Below are positions 1 to 7,667 of a DNA stretch of 21,064 nt, in pieces. Each line of letters starts with the position of its first letter. The first letter of the stretch is position 1. Origin of the DNA: Lachnospiraceae bacterium UBA3641 (GTDB lineage Bacteria > Bacillota > Clostridia > Lachnospirales > Lachnospiraceae). The stretch lies in the NCBI GenBank assembly GCA_002373875.1, contig DFKQ01000103.1, positions 1 through 21,064 on the forward strand, in the 5' to 3' direction. The notes beneath the pieces are model-generated. The model was not told the origin of the DNA. It searched no databases and saw nothing but the letters and a program-made list of their open reading frames with translations. Position numbers and translations under genes: made by a program.

Positions 1-100
1 ACATTTCATAAAAATCACCCAGACGATAAAAGAGAATACAATCGCTGTATTCTTCTTTTGTTTCCAGGTATTTTTGCATCATAGGTGATAATTCAGACAT
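1..100 (-). CDS. mutS: DNA mismatch repair protein MutS, N-terminal fragment (cut by window edge)
   Basis: The first 33 codons can be read from the ATG at 98-100 to the window edge. They give an N-terminus of the type M-S-E-L-S-P-M-M-Q-K-Y-L, followed by L-F-Y-R-L-G-D-F-Y-E-M. This is the mismatch-recognition domain I start of MutS, whose Phe-x-Glu wedge (here F-Y-E) inserts at the mispaired base. MutS binds mismatches as an ATP-dependent dimer and recruits MutL. A good ribosome binding site (GAGGTGG) lies about 5 bases upstream, inside the end of the RNase G gene, and the two genes overlap by 8 bases, so translation is probably coupled. The remainder of the gene lies outside the window, so integrity cannot be judged. 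Confidence 0.9.
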   Translation of the reverse strand, partial: MSELSPMMQKYLETKEEYSDCILFYRLGDFYEM

Positions 101-1271
101 TTGCCACCTCATTCTTATTATTCAGGGCATCGACCATATCCTTAAGAGGCTTAAGCTCCTTCTGTCTTGTAAGCTCCACAAGTGACAGCCCGGTAACATC
201 ATGTACCTTGGTCTTTACCGTGTCCATGCATATCAGCTTCTTAAGATATCCCACAACCTGGTTAAGATGCCTCTCTTCTGTCATATTTATATAATCGATC
301 ACTATTATACCGCTTATATTTCTAAGCCGTATCTGCCTTGCGATCTCTTCCGTCGCCTCCATATTGCATTCATAGAAGGTCGTTTCCTTATCGCTGTTTT
401 TAGTATTCTTACCGGTATTTACATCGATGGAACATAAGGCCCTGGTCTGCTCTATGTACAGAAAGCCTCCGGACTTAAGCCATACCTTATCCTTAAGGGC
501 TTCATCAAGTCCTGTTTCAATGGAATAAAGCTTATTAAGAGGTAACAGCCTGTCTTTATAAAGTTCTATCTTTATCCCGGGATTCATCCTTAGGAACTTG
601 CTGACCACCCCTTTGTTAAGGGCTTCATATATATCAATATCATCGGTTATTATACGTTCAAGACTTCCTGCATCTGCCTTAAGGCAATGCCTCTGCCATT
701 CCTTGTCTCCCTCATACAATACGGTACCGCATGTTCTTTTATCGGCAACAGACAATATACTGTCCAGGACACCTGCCAGTTCATCCGCTTCCTTAAGGAC
801 CTCACCCCTGTCCGCGTATGCGCTGTTTGTCCTTAGTGTTATTCCATATTCAAGGTCCTGAAAGAAGGGATCATAGGCAGCCTTAAGTTCCTTTCTCATA
901 TCACCGGTTATCTTTTTGGATATTGCAAAGTTCCTGTCAGCATTTGTTACAACGGTATACATTCCGGTCAGGGACAGATCGGCAGTGAACAGCGGTGCCT
1001 TGTCATCATCCCCCTTTTTTTTAAGCTGCAGAGGAATAAGACTGCCCCTTTTGTAAGCGGTGCTTTTAATAAATCCTGTTTTTTTATCGCCGTAGGTTAC
1101 AAAGGAGGCACCTATATTCTTGACGATATCCTTTACCATGCACAGATAAATATTTCCTGCCGCATCCCCGTCATCATCAAAGATACGATATTCAAGGGGC
1201 CTCTTCTCATCCATGCACATATACAGCAATGCCCCTGAGTATTTGGTTAAAACAATGGTTTTTTCATTCAT
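93..1271 (-). CDS. rng: Ribonuclease E/G family protein, short form
   Basis: A 392-residue member of the RNase E/G endoribonuclease family, which cuts single-stranded RNA and matures rRNA and mRNA in the cytoplasm. The catalytic core is intact: S-I-D-V-N-T-G (Asp283) and I-V-I-D-Y-I-N-M (Asp326) match the two Mg-binding Asp of E. coli RNase E, with the conserved E-I-A-R-Q-I-R-L-R between them. The N-terminal S1-like region (about 36-70) is weak; only G-N-I-Y and G-F-I-K-S are recognisable. The protein stops soon after V-E-L-T-R-Q-K-E-L-K-P-L, so the CPxC zinc-link that joins protomers in E. coli RNase E/G is absent. Its start ATG overlaps the upstream stop (ATGA), and its end overlaps mutS. 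The family call is firm; activity and oligomer state are uncertain. Confidence 0.87.
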   Translation of the reverse strand: MNEKTIVLTKYSGALLYMCMDEKRPLEYRIFDDDGDAAGNIYLCMVKDIVKNIGASFVTYGDKKTGFIKSTAYKRGSLIPLQLKKKGDDDKAPLFTADLSLTGMYTVVTNADRNFAISKKITGDMRKELKAAYDPFFQDLEYGITLRTNSAYADRGEVLKEADELAGVLDSILSVADKRTCGTVLYEGDKEWQRHCLKADAGSLERIITDDIDIYEALNKGVVSKFLRMNPGIKIELYKDRLLPLNKLYSIETGLDEALKDKVWLKSGGFLYIEQTRALCSIDVNTGKNTKNSDKETTFYECNMEATEEIARQIRLRNISGIIVIDYINMTEERHLNQVVGYLKKLICMDTVKTKVHDVTGLSLVELTRQKELKPLKDMVDALNNKNEVANV

Positions 1272-1960
1272 ATTATGTCAGTTCCTATCATGTCAAGGCT
1301 AACCCTTTTTCCGTCTATATCAGTATATATTTCATTTCGTCTTATTGAAAGAGCGTATTCCGGAAGATCTTCTCCTTCCCTGTTAAAGGCAGCCTCTATA
1401 ACAAGCTCGGGCTTAATATTGAGTACACTGCCGCATGAGAGACAGAAATGTATCTTATCATCATCACCCTCGATTTCATATATTCCCGGCTTTATGTCAA
1501 CCACGCTTTCACTTTTCCTGGTTTTTTTCACAACATTGATACAATCTTCATCATACATTTTTCTGAGGATATCAATACATGAAAATGCAGGTCTGTATCC
1601 ATCCCTGAAGGATACTTCATAGTCGGCCGCGCTGATACTTGCCATCGCGTTTTTAGCCCCGTCGGGAAGCTCCTTAAAGGATAAGATCTCAATACCTTCA
1701 ACATTATTGGCGTTCATCCTTCTCACTGCTTCCAAGGATGTTACCCGTTGCGTTATCTCGATATCAACATATTCCCCATCCGATTCAAGACCCGTACTTA
1801 AGGGCATTGCGAAAGACATGATCTGATGAGGGCTCAGGCCCTGTGAATAAGCGATCGGTATATCTGAACGACGCAGCAGCTTCTGGAAATACCGCATCAC
1901 ATCCAAATGCCCTATATATTTCATAACGCCTTCTTTTTTAAACCGGATCCTAACTTTCAT
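1268..1960 (-). CDS. TIGR03936-family radical SAM-associated protein (DUF2344)
   Basis: A 230-residue protein beginning M-K-V-R-I-R-F-K-K-E-G with the characteristic Y-I-G-H-L-D-V-M-R-Y-F-Q-K and S-Q-G-L-S-P-H of DUF2344/TIGR03936. Its function is unknown; in Firmicutes it is found beside, or fused to, the TIGR03960 radical SAM protein encoded immediately upstream. A GTG three codons earlier (1967-1969) is also possible, but GGAGG lies 8 bases before the ATG at 1960 and only about 2-3 bases before the GTG, so ATG is preferred. The gene overlaps the upstream one by 11 bases and the RNase G start by 4 (ATGA). The conserved trio with RNase E/G suggests a role in RNA or ribosome modification, but that is only genomic-context inference. 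Confidence 0.85.
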   Translation of the reverse strand: MKVRIRFKKEGVMKYIGHLDVMRYFQKLLRRSDIPIAYSQGLSPHQIMSFAMPLSTGLESDGEYVDIEITQRVTSLEAVRRMNANNVEGIEILSFKELPDGAKNAMASISAADYEVSFRDGYRPAFSCIDILRKMYDEDCINVVKKTRKSESVVDIKPGIYEIEGDDDKIHFCLSCGSVLNIKPELVIEAAFNREGEDLPEYALSIRRNEIYTDIDGKRVSLDMIGTDII

Positions 1961-3812
1961 AGCATACACCTCCGCCGAAAATCCTTGCTCCGCAGCCGGA
2001 ACAGCTTATTCTGCAGTTTGGTGTAACGGTCTCGTTTATGGCCTTGTCCCATTCACGCTTAAGAAAGTCCTTGCTGACTCCTATGTCTATCATGTCCCAC
2101 GGAAGGATCTCATCAAGGGACCTCTCTCTTGCCGTATAGAAATCCATGGATATACCACACTCATCAAAAGCCCTTATCCAGGGTTCTTCCCTGAAGGTCT
2201 CTGTCCATGAGTCAAAGAGGCAGCCGTTTTCATAGGCCTTAACAATCACAGCCGAAAGCCTTCTGTCTCCTCTTGCAAAAACCCCTTCCAGTATGCTGAC
2301 ATCCGCCTCGTGATAATTATACTTTATTGACTTGCTGTTAAGCTGCTCATGCATGCATTCATTGACAAAATGAGCCTTTTTAAGAAAATCATTCTTTTTA
2401 CACATCTTAGCCCACTGAAAGGGTGTAAAGGGTTTTGGAACAAAAAAGGATGTGGAAGCAACTATCTGAACCCTTCCCTTACGTTCACTTTTGGGTATCA
2501 GCTCATAATACAGCCTGGCTATCTCATTGCTCAGCTCGGCTATACCCCTGCAGTCATCCTCTGTCTCCGTGGGAAGTCCCAGCATGAAATACAGCTTAAC
2601 CCTGGTCCACCCGCCCAGAAATGCCTGTCTTGCTCCTTCCAGTATCACCTCTTCGGTAAGTCCCTTATTTATCACGTTACGCAGTCTCTGGGAACCGGCT
2701 TCCGGGGCAAAGGTAAGAGATGACTTTCTTACATCCTGTATCTTGCTCATGACATCCAGCGAAAAGGCATCTATTCTGAGTGATGGAAGGGATATATTAA
2801 GTTTTTTCTCCTTCGCATAGTCAACAAGAAAATTGATAAGCTCCTCCAAATGGGTATAATCACTGGAGCTTAAGGAACTAAGGGATATTTCCTCATATCC
2901 TGTATTATCAAGCATTTCACGGGCGTATGATTTCAACAGGTTAACATCCCTCTCCCTTACCGGCCTATATAGCATTCCGGCCTGGCAGAAGCGGCATCCC
3001 CTTATGCATCCTCTCTGGATCTCCAGCACCACCCTGTCCTGGGTAACCTTGATAAAAGGAACCACGGGATTCAGCGGGTAATATGTATCGGATACATTCA
3101 TCTCGATCTCTTTATGGATAACTGAGGGAACATCATCATATACGGGGGTAAATGCTCTTATCAGTCCCTCGTCATCATATTCAACGGTATATAAGGACGG
3201 TACGTAAATCCCGTTTATATGTGAGGCCCTGCGCAAAAACTCCTGCCTTCCGAACCCCTTCCGTTTACATTCCTTATAAAGATCCAAAAGCTTCCTGTAA
3301 GCGGTCTCACCTTCACCTATATAAAAAAGGTCGAAAAAATCAGCCAGGGGTTCAGGATTATAAGTACACGGTCCGCCTCCGATAACGATGGGGTGAGCCT
3401 CATTCCTGTCCGCTGCATACAGGGGAATATGTGACAGATCCAAAATCTGCAGGACATTGGTATAGCACATCTCATATTGAAGAGTTATTCCCAGAAAGTC
3501 AAAATCAAGGATCGGATCCTGAGATTCGAGTGCGAACAGAGGGATATTTTTCTCCTTCATTATAGCGTGAAGATCCGTCCACGGCGAATAAACACGTTCG
3601 CACCATACATCGTCGAACGTGTTAAACATGGAATACAGTATTTGGATACCCAGATGGGACATGCCTATCTCATATACATCAGGAAAACACATGGCAAACC
3701 TTATATCCACTTGTGTTTTATCCTTTAAGACGCTGTTTACCTCATTTCCTATGTATCTTGCAGGCTTCTCTACCGTCAATAGTATCTCTTCACTTAATGC
3801 AGTTCTTCTCAT
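1950..3812 (-). CDS. TIGR03960-family B12-binding-like radical SAM protein
   Basis: A 620-residue protein. The radical SAM cluster motif C-I-R-G-C-R-F-C (Cys269, Cys273, Cys276) should bind the 4Fe-4S cluster that cleaves S-adenosylmethionine. The N-terminal half holds a B12-binding-like Rossmann region with G-G-G-P-C-T-Y-N-P-E-P and I-G-E-G-E (about 145-170), as in YgiQ/MiaB-type enzymes. The tail has an additional Cys-rich patch (C-R-I-S-C-S-G-C-G, about 600-610) that could bind a second metal centre. The substrate is unknown; context with the DUF2344 gene and RNase G suggests RNA, but this is not shown. The gene starts 9 bases after hisIE with a GTAGGAT ribosome binding site, so it is probably read through from the his promoter. 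Confidence 0.88.
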   Translation of the reverse strand: MRRTALSEEILLTVEKPARYIGNEVNSVLKDKTQVDIRFAMCFPDVYEIGMSHLGIQILYSMFNTFDDVWCERVYSPWTDLHAIMKEKNIPLFALESQDPILDFDFLGITLQYEMCYTNVLQILDLSHIPLYAADRNEAHPIVIGGGPCTYNPEPLADFFDLFYIGEGETAYRKLLDLYKECKRKGFGRQEFLRRASHINGIYVPSLYTVEYDDEGLIRAFTPVYDDVPSVIHKEIEMNVSDTYYPLNPVVPFIKVTQDRVVLEIQRGCIRGCRFCQAGMLYRPVRERDVNLLKSYAREMLDNTGYEEISLSSLSSSDYTHLEELINFLVDYAKEKKLNISLPSLRIDAFSLDVMSKIQDVRKSSLTFAPEAGSQRLRNVINKGLTEEVILEGARQAFLGGWTRVKLYFMLGLPTETEDDCRGIAELSNEIARLYYELIPKSERKGRVQIVASTSFFVPKPFTPFQWAKMCKKNDFLKKAHFVNECMHEQLNSKSIKYNYHEADVSILEGVFARGDRRLSAVIVKAYENGCLFDSWTETFREEPWIRAFDECGISMDFYTARERSLDEILPWDMIDIGVSKDFLKREWDKAINETVTPNCRISCSGCGARIFGGGVCYES

Positions 3813-3821
3813 ATTAAGATC

Positions 3822-5093
3822 CTACCTGTTGGCAAGCTCCTTTACTATATCTGTCCAGTCAAGCCCGCATTCGGCCATAAGGACCATAACATGATACAGG
3901 AAATCGGCGATCTCGTACTTCACCTCTTCCCTGTCAGGATTCTTGGCGGCAATAACTATCTCTGTTGCCTCCTCACCGACCTTTTTAAGTATCTTGTCTA
4001 TACCCTTATCAAACAGATAATTGGTATAGGAGCCATCCTTGGGATTGTTTTTCCTGTCAATGATCACATTATACACATCTTCAAATACCTTAAGGGGATC
4101 CCTCGCATCGTACCTGGTCTTTACTATCTCATTAAAGAAGCAGGAGTAAGCCCCTGTATGGCATGCATTGCCGATCTGGGCGACCTTGGCAAGTATCGTA
4201 TCCATATCGCAATCAGCCGTTAATGACCTTACATACTGGTAATGTCCGCTTGTTTCCCCCTTTATCCACAGTTCCTTCCGGCTCCTTGAATAATAAGTCA
4301 TCTTACCGGTCTCAATAGTCATGTTATAGGCTTCTTCATTCATATATGCAACCATAAGCACTTCCCCGGTAACACAATCCTGTACAACAACCGGTACATG
4401 ACCGTCGGAATTCTTCTTAAAGTCTGCAAATGAATAGGGGCTTTCAAGAATATGTGTATCGATTCCGTTATCCTTAAGGTCCTTTTTCAGGGACATAAGC
4501 TTTTCTGTATTTTCGTTTACAAATCTTCCCGATATTCCGATAACACAGTCATTTGACAAAAGCTTAAGTGCTTTATCAAGGGATGAGTCATCGGTAACCG
4601 GAAGCATCTTAAGTCCCTTATACGAATCAAATACCTTATCGTCCAGAAGGAGCACGCCTGCCGAGTATTCTCTTATTAGTGACACAGAGCTTAAAACCTG
4701 CTCCTCCGCATCGGCACATACAAGGATCTTATCCTTGGAAAATCTTTTGCTGACCTCTGCTATAAGATCTATGTTTCCCTGCTTGGCAAGGTTAAGTGCA
4801 GCATATTTACAGCCTGCATAAAGTATTTTCTTAACATCCTCAACCCTGTTTATATTTCCTGCCCCTATCACCGGTATGCTCACATTTCTGTTTATGGACC
4901 GCATGATATGAAGTGCTTCCTCATGGGATTCGTCATCATCCGACTGGTCGAAGATTATAAGCATATCGGCTCCGCCGCTGCAGCAATTGATCGCATAGCC
5001 GACAGGATCATCACTTAACAGCCAGTCATCCGAAAAATCATCATAAAGCTTTTTATCCTTAAGAAACAGGCATGGTACTATTTTCTTCTCCAT
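3822..5093 (-). CDS. hisIE: HisIE with N-terminal HisF-like barrel: phosphoribosyl-AMP cyclohydrolase / phosphoribosyl-ATP diphosphatase
   Basis: A three-part protein of about 423 residues for steps 2 and 3 of histidine synthesis. Residues about 222-327 are HisI, with D-C-D-M-D (294-298, metal site) and A-C-H-T-G-A-Y-S-C-F (Cys311, His312, Cys318, zinc site). Residues about 335-423 are HisE, with K-V-G-E-E-A-T-E (371-378) and a following E-I-A-D-F-L-Y-H. Residues 1-220 align with the HisF/HisA barrel (I-V-P-C-L start, D-D-P, I-F-D, V-E-D-V) but Phe10 replaces the catalytic Asp of HisF and the second half is shortened, so this part is probably inactive. Asp128 does match the second catalytic Asp. 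The ATG at 5091-5093 is chosen, 8 bases after AAAGGA; the GTG just before it at 5094-5096 is an alternative. The start overlaps the hisB stop (TGATG). Confidence 0.9.
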   Translation of the reverse strand: MEKKIVPCLFLKDKKLYDDFSDDWLLSDDPVGYAINCCSGGADMLIIFDQSDDDESHEEALHIMRSINRNVSIPVIGAGNINRVEDVKKILYAGCKYAALNLAKQGNIDLIAEVSKRFSKDKILVCADAEEQVLSSVSLIREYSAGVLLLDDKVFDSYKGLKMLPVTDDSSLDKALKLLSNDCVIGISGRFVNENTEKLMSLKKDLKDNGIDTHILESPYSFADFKKNSDGHVPVVVQDCVTGEVLMVAYMNEEAYNMTIETGKMTYYSRSRKELWIKGETSGHYQYVRSLTADCDMDTILAKVAQIGNACHTGAYSCFFNEIVKTRYDARDPLKVFEDVYNVIIDRKNNPKDGSYTNYLFDKGIDKILKKVGEEATEIVIAAKNPDREEVKYEIADFLYHVMVLMAECGLDWTDIVKELANR

Positions 5094-5686
5094 CACAGGC
5101 TTCCTTTCGTAGACAAAACATCGTTTATACGTTCATCAAAAGATACAGCCGTATCAAGTGCCTTGGCAAATGCCTTAAACATGGCTTCGGCTATATGATG
5201 TGAATTCACTCCCGAAATAACCTTGATATGCAGGTTCATCATCGCACTGTAGCTTACGGCATAAAAGAATTCACGTATAAGCTCCGTATCAAGGTAGCCG
5301 ATCCGCTCTGTTTTAAAATCGGCTTCATAGGAAAGGTATGGACGTGTACACAGATCAACGGCGCATAATACAAGCGCATCATCCATCGGCAGGATCATAT
5401 GTCCGTACCGCCTTATCCCCTTCTTATCCCCTACGGCTTCCCTTATGGCATTTCCCAGCACGATACCCGTATCCTCCACAGTGTGATGTCCGTCAACATG
5501 AAGGTCACCCGTTACGTTTAGCTTCATATCAAACAGGCCGTGCTTGGTGAATCCTTCAAGCATATGGTCGAAAAAACCAATGCCGGTGGATATTTGTGAC
5601 TCTCCCTTGCCGTCAAGGTTTAAGTCAAGTGTTATCTGAGTTTCCCCGGTTTCTCTCTTAACAGATGCAGTCCTATTTTCTTTCAT
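5093..5686 (-). CDS. hisB: Imidazoleglycerol-phosphate dehydratase, monofunctional
   Basis: A 197-residue enzyme that dehydrates imidazole-glycerol phosphate to imidazole-acetol phosphate, the seventh step of histidine synthesis, as a Mn-dependent 24-mer. The diagnostic metal-binding motifs are complete: F-F-D-H-M-L (38-43), D-G-H-H-T-V-E-D (65-72) and S-H-H-I-A-E-A (162-168). It has the usual length of the monofunctional bacterial form, without the phosphatase domain found in enterobacterial HisB. AAAGGA lies 6 bases before the ATG. The stop codon overlaps the hisIE start, and the gene follows hisD by 43 bases. In many bacteria hisH, hisA and hisF come between hisB and hisIE; here they do not. 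Confidence 0.96.
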   Translation of the reverse strand: MKENRTASVKRETGETQITLDLNLDGKGESQISTGIGFFDHMLEGFTKHGLFDMKLNVTGDLHVDGHHTVEDTGIVLGNAIREAVGDKKGIRRYGHMILPMDDALVLCAVDLCTRPYLSYEADFKTERIGYLDTELIREFFYAVSYSAMMNLHIKVISGVNSHHIAEAMFKAFAKALDTAVSFDERINDVLSTKGSL

Positions 5687-5729
5687 GATTGTCCTTTCGT
5701 ATCCGACTATTACAATCCCGCACTGAGCC

Positions 5730-7019
5730 TTATTCGAACCTTACCCTGATGGAATTCGCATGTGCCGTAAGTCCTTCGGCCCTTGCAAAAGCGATTATAT
5801 CATCCTTTGCCGCTTTAAGGGCTTCATTGGAATAAGATATGATGCTGGATCTCTTGATAAAAGCATCAACACCTAAGGGTGAGAAGAACTTCGCTGTTCC
5901 GTTTGTCGGAAGCACATGGTTCGGCCCGGCATAATAATCACCCAGAGGTTCGGATGAATTCTCACCCAAAAAGATAGCTCCGGCATTTCTTATCTTCGTC
6001 ATTACATTATACGGGTCTGCGGTCAATATCTCAAGATGCTCACTCGCTATCTCATTGGCAGCATTTACGGCATCATCCATGTCGTCTGCGAGAAGGATGT
6101 AGCCGTAATTCTCAATTGATTTAAGGATTATATCACGACGCTCAAGGGTCTTGGTAAATACATCGATCTCACTGTTTACCTTATCAGCAAGCTCCCCGGA
6201 GGTTGTAATAAGGATCGCGGAAGCCAGCTCATCATGCTCCGCCTGGGACAAAAGGTCTGCCGCAACATATCTTGGATCGGCAGTCTCATCAGCTATTACC
6301 AGTATCTCGCTGGGGCCTGCCACCGAGTCAATGCTCACATGGCCGAATACCGCCTTTTTGGCCAGGGCAACGAAAATATTGCCGGGTCCCACTATCTTAT
6401 CCACCTTCGGGATAATGCCGGTTCCGAATGCAAGCGCCCCTATTGCCTGCGCTCCGCCCACCTTATATATCTCATCTACTCCGGCGATCCATGCGGCAAC
6501 AAGGGTTGAAGGAGTTACCCTGCCATCTGCTCCGGCAGGTGTTGTCATTACTATCCGGTCAACGCCTGCAACCCTTGCAGGTATTATATTCATAAGGGTT
6601 GAGGACGGATATGCTGCCTTGCCCCCCGGAACATATACGCCGACCTTTTCTATTGCAGTTATCTTCTGCCCCAGTATGGTGCCGTCTTCCCTTGTTTCTA
6701 TCCAGCTGTTCTGTTTCTGCTTCTCATGATAGGTTCTTATATTCTCTGCCGCGCGCTTCATGACTTCAATAAGCTTTTTGTCATAGCCATCCACAGCTTC
6801 CTTTATTTCTTCCCCGGTAACCCTTATGTTATCCTTATTGAGGTCGCACTTATCGAACCTTTTTGTAAGCTCAAACAGGGCTTCATCACCCTTTTCCCTT
6901 ACACTGTCAAGTATTTCCCTTACGGTTGCCTCATATTCCGTATATTGGGAAGGACTGCGCTTTAACAGATCCTTGATAATGTTTTTCCTGGTCTCCTCAG
7001 TAAGCTTAACTATTCTCAT
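5730..7019 (-). CDS. hisD: Histidinol dehydrogenase
   Basis: A 429-residue NAD-dependent zinc enzyme that oxidises L-histidinol to histidine in two steps, the last reactions of the pathway. Zinc ligands fit the E. coli enzyme shifted by at most one: Gln259 and His262 in L-L-S-Q-A-E-H-D-E, Asp361 in L-G-D-Y-Y-A-G-P-N-H, and His420 near the C-terminus. The catalytic pair Glu327-His328 lies in A-S-E-H-L-E. The reading frame is open a further 32 codons upstream, but that part overlaps hisG out of frame. The ATG at 7017-7019 is chosen because TAAAGGAGA stands 5-6 bases before it and because it overlaps the hisG TGA (ATGA), the usual sign of coupled translation. Confidence 0.96.
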   Translation of the reverse strand: MRIVKLTEETRKNIIKDLLKRSPSQYTEYEATVREILDSVREKGDEALFELTKRFDKCDLNKDNIRVTGEEIKEAVDGYDKKLIEVMKRAAENIRTYHEKQKQNSWIETREDGTILGQKITAIEKVGVYVPGGKAAYPSSTLMNIIPARVAGVDRIVMTTPAGADGRVTPSTLVAAWIAGVDEIYKVGGAQAIGALAFGTGIIPKVDKIVGPGNIFVALAKKAVFGHVSIDSVAGPSEILVIADETADPRYVAADLLSQAEHDELASAILITTSGELADKVNSEIDVFTKTLERRDIILKSIENYGYILLADDMDDAVNAANEIASEHLEILTADPYNVMTKIRNAGAIFLGENSSEPLGDYYAGPNHVLPTNGTAKFFSPLGVDAFIKRSSIISYSNEALKAAKDDIIAFARAEGLTAHANSIRVRFE

Positions 7020-7663
7020 AATCTCTCCTTTATCCTCCGGATAAGGTCGCCTATTCTCTCGGCCTCCATCTTCATACTCACCTGATTTACTATCATCCTT
7101 GCAGACAGGGGGCACACTTCTTCAAGCACCATAAGCCCGTTCTCCTTAAGCGTGGAACCTGTCTCCACAATATCAACTATAACCTCCGACAGACCAACGA
7201 TGGGAGCAAGCTCTATCGAACCGTTTAATTTAATTATATCAACCGTCTGATGCTTCCTGTTGTAGAAGTAATCCTTGGCTATCCTTGGGTACTTGGTGGC
7301 AACCCTTATCATTTCGTGGTGCTTCAACAGTTCCCCGCTCTCCCTGGGGCCGCACACACACATCCTGCATTTACCGAATCCAAGATCCAGGACCTCATAG
7401 CACTTCCTGTTTTCCTCCAGTATCGTATCCTTGCCCACAACGCCGATATCGGCAGCCCCGTATTCAACATATGTGGGTACATCCGGTCCCTTGGCGAGGA
7501 AGAACTTAAGCTTTAATTCCTCGTTGACAAAGATAAGCTTCCGCGTATCCTTATCCTTCATCTCCTCGCAGGTTATCCCGATCTCTTCAAGAAGGTCGAG
7601 AGTCTTGTTGGCAAGCCTGCCCTTGCCCAGCGCAAAAGTAATGTAATTGAGTTCTCCGTTCAT
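7016..7663 (-). CDS. hisG: ATP phosphoribosyltransferase, short form catalytic subunit
   Basis: A 215-residue HisG that joins ATP and PRPP, the first and feedback-controlled step of histidine synthesis. The PRPP-binding signature D-I-V-E-T-G-S-T-L is at 164-172, and A-L-G-K-G-R-L (11-17) and Y-G-A-A-D-I-G-V-V-G (68-77) are typical. It lacks the C-terminal ACT-like regulatory domain of the 290-300 residue long form; short HisG works as a hetero-octamer with HisZ, which is encoded just upstream. The ribosome binding site AAGGA lies within the last codons of hisZ, 8-10 bases before the ATG. Confidence 0.96.
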   Translation of the reverse strand: MNGELNYITFALGKGRLANKTLDLLEEIGITCEEMKDKDTRKLIFVNEELKLKFFLAKGPDVPTYVEYGAADIGVVGKDTILEENRKCYEVLDLGFGKCRMCVCGPRESGELLKHHEMIRVATKYPRIAKDYFYNRKHQTVDIIKLNGSIELAPIVGLSEVIVDIVETGSTLKENGLMVLEEVCPLSARMIVNQVSMKMEAERIGDLIRRIKERL

Positions 7664-7667
7664 ATTC

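Noticed and set aside
6151..6729. Long open frame of 192 codons on the plus strand opposite hisD
   Set aside because: It lies wholly inside hisD, whose motifs are complete, has no ribosome binding site worth the name, and its Ser/Ala/Pro-rich composition is what antisense reading of hisD gives.
7020..7115. N-terminal extension of 32 codons on HisD
   Set aside because: The extension overlaps hisG out of frame, resembles no HisD, and a good ribosome binding site stands before the ATG at 7019.
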